Below are positions 26,269 through 34,085 of a DNA stretch of 64,000 nucleotides, one piece after another. The DNA is from Acidobacteriota bacterium (lineage in GTDB: Bacteria; Acidobacteriota; Terriglobia; Bryobacterales; Bryobacteraceae). The stretch spans positions 1 through 64,000 of the forward strand of contig CANIVU010000018.1 in NCBI GenBank assembly GCA_947470805.1, written 5' to 3'. The first letter of the stretch is position 1. Each line of letters opens with the position of its first letter. The notes beneath the pieces are model-generated. The model ran no database searches and was not told the DNA's origin. It saw only the letters and a program-made list of their open reading frames with translations. The translations under genes and the position numbers were made by a program.

Positions 26269-27480
26269 GTGTCTGACGCAGGCAGCTTGTCCGAATTTTT
26301 CTCCGAATTACGTCCCCCGCTGGAGCCGGCTCCGTCGACGATACCCGCCATTCCGGCGGGCCTGTCGGCCGAACCGATCCAGGACGGCGGACGATCCGGT
26401 AGACTTTTGCTCGTTGATTCCCTGGAAATCAATCGCCGCCTGGCGAAGGGAATGCTCCGGTCAGCCGGCCAGTACGAGTTCTTTGAGGCCGCCACCGGCC
26501 GTGCCGCCCTCGATATTCTGGAAAAACAACCCGTTGATCTGGTTGTGATGGACCTGATGATGCCAGACATCAGCGGACCGGAGTTCTGCCGCCGGCTGAA
26601 AGGCAATCGGAAGACCCAGCTGTTGCCCATCCTGATGATCACCAGCATGCAGGGCGCGGAACACGAAGTGCTCGGCATCGACGCCGGTGCCGATGAGTAC
26701 CTCACCAAACCGCTGCATCCGTCAGTCCTCCGCGCCCGCGTCCGCGCGCTGCTGCGCCACAAAACCGCCATCGATTCGCTCGACGAAGCCGAAACGATTC
26801 TCTTCGCCCTCGCCCAGGCAGTGGAAGCCCGGGACTCCTATACGGCCGAACACTGCCAGCGGCTGGCGACCTATAGTGTGGCTCTCGGTGTCGCGCTCGG
26901 CCTCTCCCGGCCGGAGTTGGTCGCGCTCTACCGTGGCGGGTTTCTCCACGATATCGGTAAGGTTTCCATCCCGGACAGTATTCTCCACGGCAATAAGCGG
27001 TTAACCGATGCCGAATGGGTGATCATGAAGCAGCACACGCTGCGCGGCGAAGAGATCTGCCGCCCCATGAAGAGCCTCGCCCCCGTACTTCCCATCATCC
27101 GCTCCCATCACGAAAAATGGGACGGCTCCGGGTATCCTGACGGCCTGCGCGGCGAAAACATCCCGCTTCTGGCCCGCATCCTGCAGATCGTCGACATCTT
27201 CGACGCGCTCATCACCGAGCGGACGTACAAACGAGCCTTCACCGTCGAAGAGGCTACGCGAGTCCTCGAGGACGAGGTGGTTCGCGGCTGGCGCGATCCG
27301 GAGCTCGTGTCCCTGTTTATCAGCCTGCTCAATCGCAATATGCTGGAATCCACCGCTTCGCTGATCGACACCGATTGGCCGGAACTCTCCACCATGCTCC
27401 GTTCGCTGCAGGGAATGCATTCCGGAATTCAGGGGTCCACCCCCTCGCAAGTAATTCAAATGCCCAAACCTGTTCTCTAA
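26269..27480 (+). CDS. HD-GYP response regulator (putative cyclic-di-GMP phosphodiesterase)
   Basis: 403 residues from the GTG at 26269. A REC domain (about 45-165) has phospho-acceptor Asp95 in VVMDLMMPD and the lysine in YLTKPLH. The HD-GYP domain (about 180-370) has HD at residues 227-228 (FLHDIGKVSIPD), SHHEKWDGSGYPDGLRG and DIFDAL, so it should hydrolyse cyclic-di-GMP. An AAGGAGG site at 26251-26257 is 11 bases from this GTG but only 2 from the GTG at 26260, which decides the start. No paired kinase gene is adjacent; the hybrid kinase at 32-34 kb is one possible source of phosphate. Confidence 0.9.
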   Translation: MSDAGSLSEFFSELRPPLEPAPSTIPAIPAGLSAEPIQDGGRSGRLLLVDSLEINRRLAKGMLRSAGQYEFFEAATGRAALDILEKQPVDLVVMDLMMPDISGPEFCRRLKGNRKTQLLPILMITSMQGAEHEVLGIDAGADEYLTKPLHPSVLRARVRALLRHKTAIDSLDEAETILFALAQAVEARDSYTAEHCQRLATYSVALGVALGLSRPELVALYRGGFLHDIGKVSIPDSILHGNKRLTDAEWVIMKQHTLRGEEICRPMKSLAPVLPIIRSHHEKWDGSGYPDGLRGENIPLLARILQIVDIFDALITERTYKRAFTVEEATRVLEDEVVRGWRDPELVSLFISLLNRNMLESTASLIDTDWPELSTMLRSLQGMHSGIQGSTPSQVIQMPKPVL

Positions 27481-27487
27481 TAAGGCT

Positions 27488-29227
27488 ATGCGCGCCGTCA
27501 CTCTCTTCTGCTCGCTTCTCGCGGTCCTCCCGGCCTATCCCCAGCCCAAGACGCCTCCGGTACCCGATACCGAGCGAACCCACTGGTTCCGCGATGCCAA
27601 GTTCGGCATCTTCGTCCACTGGGGGCCGTATTCGGTGATCGGCCGCCACGAATGGGCGCGCCACAAACTGCAAATCCCCCAGGCCGAATACGACAAGTTC
27701 GCCCGTCAGTTCAACCCGGTCAAGTTCAACGCCGCCGAGTGGACCCGCCTGTTTCAGAGCGCCGGCGCCAAGTACATCGTTATCACCTCCAAACACCACG
27801 ACGGCTTCTCCATCTATCGCAGCGGCATCAGCAGATACGACATGAAGATCACCCCCTACCCAGGTGATCCGCTGAAACAACTCGCCGATGCCGCCCAGCG
27901 CTCCGGTCTGCGGCTGGGCTTCTACCACTCCATCATGGATTGGAAGCACCCTGACTACCGCCCCATCCGCTCCTGGGAAACGGTAAAGCCGGAGGACAAA
28001 GACGGCGATCTGCCGCGCTACCTCGATTCCATGAAGGGGCAACTGCGGGAACTGCTCTCCAACTACGGCGATGTCGCCACCATCTGGTTCGATGGCGAGT
28101 GGGAACACAAGCCGGAAGAGATCAACGCAGACGGAATCTACGACCTGATCCGCTCCCTCCAGCCGAACACCCTGATTAACGACCGGCTCTACAACCGCCG
28201 TCCTGGCAACAAAGCCGACTTCGGCACCCCGGAACAGTTCGTCCCCGCCACCGGCCTGACCGGCGCCGATGGAAAGCCGTCGCTGTGGGAAAGCTGCGTC
28301 ACCATCAATAGCGACAGCTGGGGCTACAACAAGTACGAAACAGAGTTCAAAACGGACCGTGAACTCATCCGTATGTTAGTCGAAGTGGTCAGCAAGGGCG
28401 GCAATCTGCTCCTGAATGTCGGGCCGCGTCCGGACGGCAGCATCCAGCCGGAGTTTGTCGAACGCCTGGAAGCCATCGGCCGCTGGATGAGCGCCAACGG
28501 TGAGGCCATCTACGAAACAACCGCCTCCCCGTTCCGCAGCCTCCCTTTCTACGGCCGCGCCACGGTCAAGGGTTCCACACTCTACCTGCACGTTTTCAAT
28601 TGGCCCGCCAACGGGAAACTCCGTGTCGCCGGACTCCAGAACATCGTGCACAAGGCTTACCTGCTCGCCGATCGAAACAAGTCGCTCAGCACCGCACGTG
28701 ATGGCGACGATATCGTCATTAATGTGCCTGCCGAGGCGCCCGACGAGGTCGCCTCCGTGGTCGCCCTCCAACTCGACGGCACTCCGCGCGCCATCCCAGC
28801 CTTTGAAAAACCTGCCGAAGACGGTACGATCACCCTCGCGGCCGCCTCAGCCGAGATTGAATCCAGCCTCGGTCAGCGCATGAAGATGGAGAACATCTTC
28901 GGCCACGCTTATCTGACTAAGTGGACACGTCCCGGGGACGTCCCCACCTGGAAGGTCAACATTCCCAAGGCAGGCCGCTATCAGATCACTCTCCGCTACG
29001 CCGCCCAGAAATCCAGCGGCGGATTGCCATTCTTCCTGAAGGCCGGCGACGTCCTGTTGAACGGCAAAACCGAAGTAACCGGTGACGCCCAGGTCTTCCG
29101 GGAATTCGCCATTGGCGCCATGACACTGAAGGCTGGCGAGCAACCGCTTCTTCTCCAATCCACCGCCCCGCCCGGCGCTACGGCCATGAATCTGGAAGCA
29201 ATCATCCTCAAACCCATGCGACGATAG
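27488..29227 (+). CDS. Secreted alpha-L-fucosidase, GH29
   Basis: 579 residues with signal peptide. The GH29 barrel starts HWFRDAKFGIFVHWGPYSV and includes TSKHHDGFSIYRS and the nucleophile Asp202 in TIWFDGEWEH; KGGNLLLNVGPRPDG closes the barrel. About 100 further C-terminal residues form a beta domain of carbohydrate-binding type (WTRPGDVPTWKVNIP, YQITLRYAAQ). It should release fucose from plant or algal glycans outside the cytoplasm. The acetylesterase gene starts 4 bp after the stop, so the two form an operon for degrading decorated polysaccharide. Confidence 0.92.
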   Translation: MRAVTLFCSLLAVLPAYPQPKTPPVPDTERTHWFRDAKFGIFVHWGPYSVIGRHEWARHKLQIPQAEYDKFARQFNPVKFNAAEWTRLFQSAGAKYIVITSKHHDGFSIYRSGISRYDMKITPYPGDPLKQLADAAQRSGLRLGFYHSIMDWKHPDYRPIRSWETVKPEDKDGDLPRYLDSMKGQLRELLSNYGDVATIWFDGEWEHKPEEINADGIYDLIRSLQPNTLINDRLYNRRPGNKADFGTPEQFVPATGLTGADGKPSLWESCVTINSDSWGYNKYETEFKTDRELIRMLVEVVSKGGNLLLNVGPRPDGSIQPEFVERLEAIGRWMSANGEAIYETTASPFRSLPFYGRATVKGSTLYLHVFNWPANGKLRVAGLQNIVHKAYLLADRNKSLSTARDGDDIVINVPAEAPDEVASVVALQLDGTPRAIPAFEKPAEDGTITLAAASAEIESSLGQRMKMENIFGHAYLTKWTRPGDVPTWKVNIPKAGRYQITLRYAAQKSSGGLPFFLKAGDVLLNGKTEVTGDAQVFREFAIGAMTLKAGEQPLLLQSTAPPGATAMNLEAIILKPMRR

Positions 29228-29231
29228 CGCC

Positions 29232-29891
29232 ATGCGCCTATTCCTGCTGGCCGCCGTGGTCTGTTCCGCGCAAACGCCGATCACCCTCGTCGGGGACTCC
29301 ACCGTTGCCGAAGGCGGCGGCTGGGGCCCAGGGTTCCGCGCCACCCTCGCCGGGAAAGCGGAAGTGCGCAACCTCGCCCGCAATGGCCGTAGCTCGAAGA
29401 GTTTCCGCGACGAAGGAGCCTGGAAACCGGCCATCGACGGAACCGCCAAATACATCCTCATCCAGTTCGGCCACAACGATTGCCCCGGCAAGGGCCCGGA
29501 CCGCGAAACCGATCCCGCCACCACATTCCGCGCCAACCTCCTCCAATACCTCAACGAGGCCCGCGCCGCCGGCGCCACACCCGTCCTCGTCACCTCCATC
29601 GTCCGGCGCAACTTCACCAGCGACAACAAAATCAAGTCCGACTGCCTCGTCCCCTACGTCGAACAAACCCGCCAACTCGCTACCGAAACGAAAACGCCGC
29701 TCCTCGACATGTACGCCAAAACCAGGGCACTCAGTGAGCGAATCGGACCGGCCGCCAGTGACGCGCTCGGCGCCACCACCGCCGACGGCAAGCCCGACCG
29801 GACGCACCTAGGCCCCCAAGGCCAACAGGAAATCGGTGCCATCGCCGCCCGCGAGTTTCTCCTCCTATTCCCCCAGGGCGCGAATCACTAG
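29232..29891 (+). CDS. Secreted SGNH esterase, rhamnogalacturonan-acetylesterase-like
   Basis: 219 residues with signal peptide MRLFLLAAVVCSA. SGNH blocks: block I TLVGDSTVAEGGGWG with catalytic Ser, block II glycine region NLARNGRSSKSF, block III QFGHNDCPGKG with Asn, and block V DRTHLGPQG with the Asp-His pair. This is the family that removes acetyl groups from pectin backbones. It is 4 bp behind the fucosidase gene and probably co-translated. Both products point to growth on plant cell-wall material. Its last 27 bp overlap the convergent DJ-1 remnant. Confidence 0.9.
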   Translation: MRLFLLAAVVCSAQTPITLVGDSTVAEGGGWGPGFRATLAGKAEVRNLARNGRSSKSFRDEGAWKPAIDGTAKYILIQFGHNDCPGKGPDRETDPATTFRANLLQYLNEARAAGATPVLVTSIVRRNFTSDNKIKSDCLVPYVEQTRQLATETKTPLLDMYAKTRALSERIGPAASDALGATTADGKPDRTHLGPQGQQEIGAIAAREFLLLFPQGANH

Positions 29892-30635
29892 CTGGGCCGT
29901 CTCAGCGCCAGAGAAGTTCTGCTGCCCTGTGATCAGATTGCCATCGCGGACAGCGAACGACCGCCAGCACCCCGCCTGCACATAATTCGCCCCTGCCTCG
30001 CGCATCGCATCCTCAATCCGCCACGGCATTACATGTCGTCCCCGCGGCAGCAGACCCATGCCCCAGACAGCCTCGTCCGCAAAATCCTCCTCCACATTGG
30101 CAAATCCCGTCACGGTCTTTCCGCGGGCGATCAACTCACCATCGTCGCCCCGCGCATATCGCAGAACTGCCACTCCATGGCACAGCGCCGCTGCCACCTT
30201 CCCTGCCGCATGGAAGGCCGCGAACTTCTAGTGCAGGTCCGTCGCACGTTCAAATGTGAACATCGGCGCCTGCCCGCCAGCCACCACAATGGCGTCGAAT
30301 CCGGCCACGTCGATGGAACTGACCACGGCGGTCTCGGCCGTCAAACCAGCCAGCGCGGGCGTCGCAAGATACCCCATCGTGATCAAATCGCCCGCCGAGT
30401 ATCCACTCGCGTCTCTCGGGTCGCTCATCCCGTCAGCCTCGCAGCGCCCCCCGTCCGGGCTGAAAATCGCCACCTCGTACCCGGCTTGCCGAAAGCAGTA
30501 GTAGGGGTGCGTTAACTCGCTCCACCAGAACCCTACCGGCCATCCCGTCGTCGTCGATACAGCCGGATTGGCAATCACTATCGCCACCCGCTTCGGCGCC
30601 CCCGGCCGAACTGCATTCACGTTCCGGACGCTCAT
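29865..30635 (-). pseudogene. DJ-1/PfpI-type glutamine-amidotransferase-like gene split by an in-frame amber codon
   Basis: One frame of 257 codons encodes a complete type 1 amidotransferase-like protein, but a TAG at 30230-30228 cuts it after residue 135. Before the stop are VAIVIANPA, TTGWPVGFWWSELTHPY and FDAIVVAGGQ; after it come KVAAALCHGVAVL with the catalytic cysteine and NLITGQQNFSG near the end. Nothing else is disrupted, so this is a single-base change, a sequencing error, or readthrough. The start overlaps the stop of the upstream reductase gene (ATGA), fixing the N-terminus. Relatives act as chaperones or glyoxalases; here it shares TetR control with the reductase. Confidence 0.85.
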
Positions 30636-31273
30636 TCGCCACCTCGCTGCAGGAACTGAAATCCGATCCCGCGCCCATAGCCGTGCTGCAGCGCAAGCGA
30701 TATCCACAACAACGCAAACGGCTCCAGCAACCGAGCCTGCGTCAACGGCCCCGCGTCCCGCGCATCAAATCCAATCGCGCCAGCCAACTCCCCCACCTGC
30801 GCCTTCGCCGCCGCGTCGTCCCCGCAGTAAAACAGAACCGCCTTCGTGCCGCCAAATGACGGATCGGCCATTACATTGAAGCCGATCGTGTTGAACGCCT
30901 TCACCACCCGCGCCCCCGGCGCCCACGCCGCCACCTGCTCCGCGCCTGATGTTGTCGTGCCGTACTCCAACCCGGCCAGCATCGGCAACAGCGGATTCGT
31001 CGCATCGATCAGCACCTTCCCGGCCAATCCACCCACCCCTTCCAGAATCTCCCGCGTCGCCGGCCACGGCGTCGCCAACAGAATCACATCGCTCACAGCC
31101 ACCGTCTCGGCTGCCGTCGCCGCCCGCGCGCCGTTACCGGCCCGCGCCACCAACTCAGCCATCTCCGCCGAATCCGGCTTCCGCGACGCAAAGACCACCG
31201 TGTGCCCCGCCCCCGCAAATCGCACGCCCAGCGTGCCCCCAACATTCCCGGATCCAATAATTCCAATTTGCAT
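30632..31273 (-). CDS. NADPH-dependent F420-reductase-like / Rossmann oxidoreductase
   Basis: 213 residues. It begins directly with the dinucleotide fold IGIIGSGNVGGTLG, then FASRKPDSAEMAELV (NADP-type Arg after strand 2), LATPWPATREIL and KVLIDATNPLLPML, the layout of the F420:NADP oxidoreductase-like family (PF03807). The typical end EPFALLWISLALQHGYG is present. Many members without F420 act on other small substrates, so the electron partner is open. AAAGGAGC 6 bases before the ATG at 31273 favours this start over the ATG 27 bp upstream. It heads the unit with the DJ-1 remnant and faces a TetR gene. Confidence 0.85.
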   Translation of the reverse strand: MQIGIIGSGNVGGTLGVRFAGAGHTVVFASRKPDSAEMAELVARAGNGARAATAAETVAVSDVILLATPWPATREILEGVGGLAGKVLIDATNPLLPMLAGLEYGTTTSGAEQVAAWAPGARVVKAFNTIGFNVMADPSFGGTKAVLFYCGDDAAAKAQVGELAGAIGFDARDAGPLTQARLLEPFALLWISLALQHGYGRGIGFQFLQRGGE

Positions 31274-31307
31274 CACCGCTCCTTTTTCCAACTGAAACAC
31301 TGATTTA

Positions 31308-31335
31308 TATTACGATACTGTATCGTATCGTAATA
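31308..31335. promoter_or_regulatory. Perfect palindromic operator for the TetR regulator, overlapping a promoter
   Basis: Eleven-base arms TATTACGATAC and GTATCGTAATA are exact reverse complements around a 6-base spacer TGTATC. It lies in the 80 bp between the reductase start (31273) and the TetR start (31354), and its AT-rich sequence differs sharply from its surroundings. On the minus strand a TTGACA box lies just outside it (31344-31339) with a TACAGT box 16 bases on inside it, so bound repressor would block the reductase promoter. By position it would also control the TetR gene itself. Confidence 0.8.
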
Positions 31336-31353
31336 GATTGTCAAGATGAATCT

Positions 31354-31953
31354 GTGGTCGCAAAAACTTCAGTAGAAAAATCCGCCGGCCGCCCGCGGGA
31401 TCCGGAAACAGAACGCCGCATCCTCGAAGTTACCCTCCGCCACCTCGCCGAAGAGGGCTACAGCCGCATGTCGCTCGACAACATCGCCCTCGCCGCCGGC
31501 GTCAGCAAACCCACCATCTACCGCCGCTGGCCGGGCAAGGCCGATCTGGCCACCGCCGCGCTTCGCACCCTCCAACTCGCCGAACCGCCCGTCGATACCG
31601 GAACCACCACAGGCGACCTCATCGCCACACTCGAAAACTTCTCCCGTTCTCTCCTCCGCCCCAACGGCTTGTCCCTGATCGGCACCGTTCTCGCCGAAGA
31701 AGCCCACACTCCCGAACTGCTCGCCCTATTCCGTGAACGGCTCGTCGTCCCCCGCCGGCAGATGCTCCTTGCCATTCTCGATCGCGCCAAACGCCGCGGA
31801 GAACTCCGCCGCGGCGCCAACCTCGATGTCGCCGTCAACCTGCTCGTCGGCGCCTTCTACGCGCGCTATCTGGCCGCCTCAGCGATCCCCGCCGGCTTCC
31901 CCCGCGAGCTGGTCGCGATGGTCTGGCCCGGTCTCGTCCGCCAGCGCCGTTAA
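31354..31953 (+). CDS. TetR-family transcriptional regulator
   Basis: 199 residues. The N-terminal helix-turn-helix (about 15-65) reads [25 protein letters not shown] then [27 protein letters not shown], the standard TetR form with the TIYRRWP recognition helix. The C-terminal ligand domain resembles the TetR_C_11-like group ([22 protein letters not shown]). GTG start at 31354; no other in-frame start fits. It is divergent from the reductase/DJ-1 pair with a perfect palindrome between, so it is very likely their repressor, perhaps sensing a reactive electrophile or oxidant (inference). Its last 75 bp overlap the convergent sensor kinase gene. Confidence 0.92.
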   Translation: MVAKTSVEKSAGRPRDPETERRILEVTLRHLAEEGYSRMSLDNIALAAGVSKPTIYRRWPGKADLATAALRTLQLAEPPVDTGTTTGDLIATLENFSRSLLRPNGLSLIGTVLAEEAHTPELLALFRERLVVPRRQMLLAILDRAKRRGELRRGANLDVAVNLLVGAFYARYLAASAIPAGFPRELVAMVWPGLVRQRR

Positions 31954-33990
31954 CTCCCCAGCGCCCTTGTACCACCGCGTGATCACCCCGCGCATTTGCT
32001 CGGGCCGCCATGGCTTGGACAAGAAATCGTCCATACCGCTCTCCATGCACTTGTACCGTTCCTCTTCCAGCACGCTGGCGGTCATCGCAATCACCGGGGT
32101 CCGCTGTCCGCCCAGTTCCCGCCGCCGTATCTCCCTGGTCGCGTCATAGCCATCCATCTCCGGCATCAAACAGTCCATGAAAACCAGGTCAAACCGCGTC
32201 CCGTTCATCCGTTCCAGCGCTTCCCGCCCGTTCGTCGCCATCACCACGACGCAGCCCAGACGCTCCAACGTCCGCTCGGCCACCTTTCGATTCACCGCGT
32301 TATCCTCCACCACCAGCACCACTGGCGGCCGCTCAAACCCCAGCGGAAGTAACTTCACCGGCGCTGGCGCGGAACTCACGCCCGCCGCCCCCACCGGCAG
32401 TAGCAACGAGAACCAAAAAGTCGAACCTTTCCCCTCAGCGCTCTCGACGCCAATCTCGCCACCCATCGCCCGCACCAACAGCCGGGAGATGGCCAGCCCC
32501 AAACCAGTCCCGCCAAATCGCCGTGTCGTCGAAGGATCCGCCTGCCGGAACCGGTCAAAGATCAACGCCTGCTTCCCACCCGGAATGCCAACACCGGTGT
32601 CTTCTACATAAGCGATTAGCCCAACCGTCGCGGCATCACGAGACACCACGCTCCATCGAACCCGGACGTGCCCGCGCTCTGTGAACTTGATCGCGTTCCC
32701 CACCAGATTCGCCAGGATCTGCCTCACCCGCCCCGGATCCCCGATCACCGTCGCCGGCAACGCGGCATCGGCCGACATCGCGACAGCCAATCCTTTCTCC
32801 GCCGCCATACCGCCAAAACCGTCCACGACCTGACGGGTCAACGCCATCACGTCGAACGGTACCGACTCTAACGTCAGCCCCCCGGACTCGATCTTCGAAT
32901 AGTCCAGAATGTCGTTCAAGATCCCCATCAGCGCCTCCGCCGAGGAGTGAATCGACGCACCCATATCGCGCTGGTCCGGATCGAGCGACGTCTCCAGCAG
33001 CAGGTTCGTCAGCCCCAGCACCCCATTCATCGGCGTCCGAATCTCGTGGCTCATCGTCGCCAGAAACTCCGTCTTCGCCCGGTTCGCCCGTTCTGCCTCC
33101 ATCCGCGCCGCCCGCACCCGCATCACCTGCCACGCCGTCACAGCGGACACAAACACCAGGAATCCAATCCCCACCCACAACAACTCCTGCCGCCGCTCCG
33201 CCTGGCTCAACCGCAGCAGCCAATCGGTGCTCCCCAGCCCCACCGCGTAATGCGCCGAAATTCGTCCCAGAGTTCCATCCATCGCCATCCGATCAATCTC
33301 GTTCCGAATCGCCTCGGCATGCATCTCATTCCCCGGCGAAGCCCCAGTGGCAATCTCCAGACGCGTATTCGGCAGAAACTCCACCGCGAACGCCGCGCCA
33401 CGGCACGCCTCACTCCGCGTCATCGATTGCGCTACGAACGAGCGCTGGTCCAGAAAAATATGCTGCACGTCGCCCAGGCACAGGGCGTCAAACAGCTGCG
33501 CCCGGCTCGGATAGGTCTTCACCGTCGCCGCCGGCCGAACCTGCCGGATCATAAAGCCAGGCACAGGCGTATTAATGACGCCGATCACCGTCTCCGGCGC
33601 CCGCGTTTCGCCCGCCAGCGTCACCAATGCAAAATGGCTCTCTGCCCAAGGCCGCGTCAAATGAAACAACTGCCGCCGCCGAGGCGTCACCGACATCGAC
33701 CCCCACAGGTCCAACGTCCGGTTCGGCAACATCACCTCCGGCCCATCCTTCGGGCTCACCCACTCCAACCGGATAGCAACCCGCCGCGCCGCTTCATTCA
33801 CCACATCCGGGCCCAGCCCGGTCACAGTCCCATCCGGCCGCAGAATCTCAAACGGCGGCCCCGGCCACGTCCCAATACGCAGCACCCGCTCCGGCACCCG
33901 GTACGCACCGGGACGCAGAATCGCCACAACCGCGGCGACCGCCAACAGAACTATACCTGCGAACACAATCCGGGTTCTACCGGTCATCAA
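31879..33990 (-). CDS. Hybrid sensor histidine kinase with solute-binding (SBP_bac_3) sensor
   Basis: 703 residues. A first membrane helix (about 8-27), a periplasmic amino-acid-binding-protein-like domain (about 35-255; [31 protein letters not shown]), a second helix (about 270-290), HisKA with His315 in [13 protein letters not shown], HATPase ([35 protein letters not shown]) and a C-terminal REC with Asp606 in [12 protein letters not shown]. It probably senses a small solute in the periplasm, like EvgS/BvgS. No Hpt or DNA-binding partner lies next to it. The C-terminal 25 residues overlap the TetR gene and look like a tail past the REC domain. Confidence 0.9.
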   Translation of the reverse strand: MMTGRTRIVFAGIVLLAVAAVVAILRPGAYRVPERVLRIGTWPGPPFEILRPDGTVTGLGPDVVNEAARRVAIRLEWVSPKDGPEVMLPNRTLDLWGSMSVTPRRRQLFHLTRPWAESHFALVTLAGETRAPETVIGVINTPVPGFMIRQVRPAATVKTYPSRAQLFDALCLGDVQHIFLDQRSFVAQSMTRSEACRGAAFAVEFLPNTRLEIATGASPGNEMHAEAIRNEIDRMAMDGTLGRISAHYAVGLGSTDWLLRLSQAERRQELLWVGIGFLVFVSAVTAWQVMRVRAARMEAERANRAKTEFLATMSHEIRTPMNGVLGLTNLLLETSLDPDQRDMGASIHSSAEALMGILNDILDYSKIESGGLTLESVPFDVMALTRQVVDGFGGMAAEKGLAVAMSADAALPATVIGDPGRVRQILANLVGNAIKFTERGHVRVRWSVVSRDAATVGLIAYVEDTGVGIPGGKQALIFDRFRQADPSTTRRFGGTGLGLAISRLLVRAMGGEIGVESAEGKGSTFWFSLLLPVGAAGVSSAPAPVKLLPLGFERPPVVLVVEDNAVNRKVAERTLERLGCVVVMATNGREALERMNGTRFDLVFMDCLMPEMDGYDATREIRRRELGGQRTPVIAMTASVLEEERYKCMESGMDDFLSKPWRPEQMRGVITRWYKGAGELTALADETGPDHRDQLAGEAGGDR

Positions 33991-34047
33991 AGGCCCTCAC
34001 TGTCATTTCGGCCAAACCGAAAAAAATATTAGCATCGTCATCCCCCC

Positions 34048-34076
34048 TTGACACCGGGCGAATTCCTCGACCTAAT
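34048..34076 (+). promoter_or_regulatory. Candidate sigma-70-type promoter giving a near-leaderless transcript
   Basis: TTGACA at 34048-34053 is followed after 17 bases by CCTAAT (4 of 6 matches to the -10 consensus). Transcription would then start about 34083, two or three bases before the ATG at 34086, so the message would have almost no leader, and no ribosome site is seen. The 95 bp spacer 33991-34085 also serves the divergent sensor kinase. Confidence 0.4.
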
Positions 34077-34085
34077 AGTCCGAGC

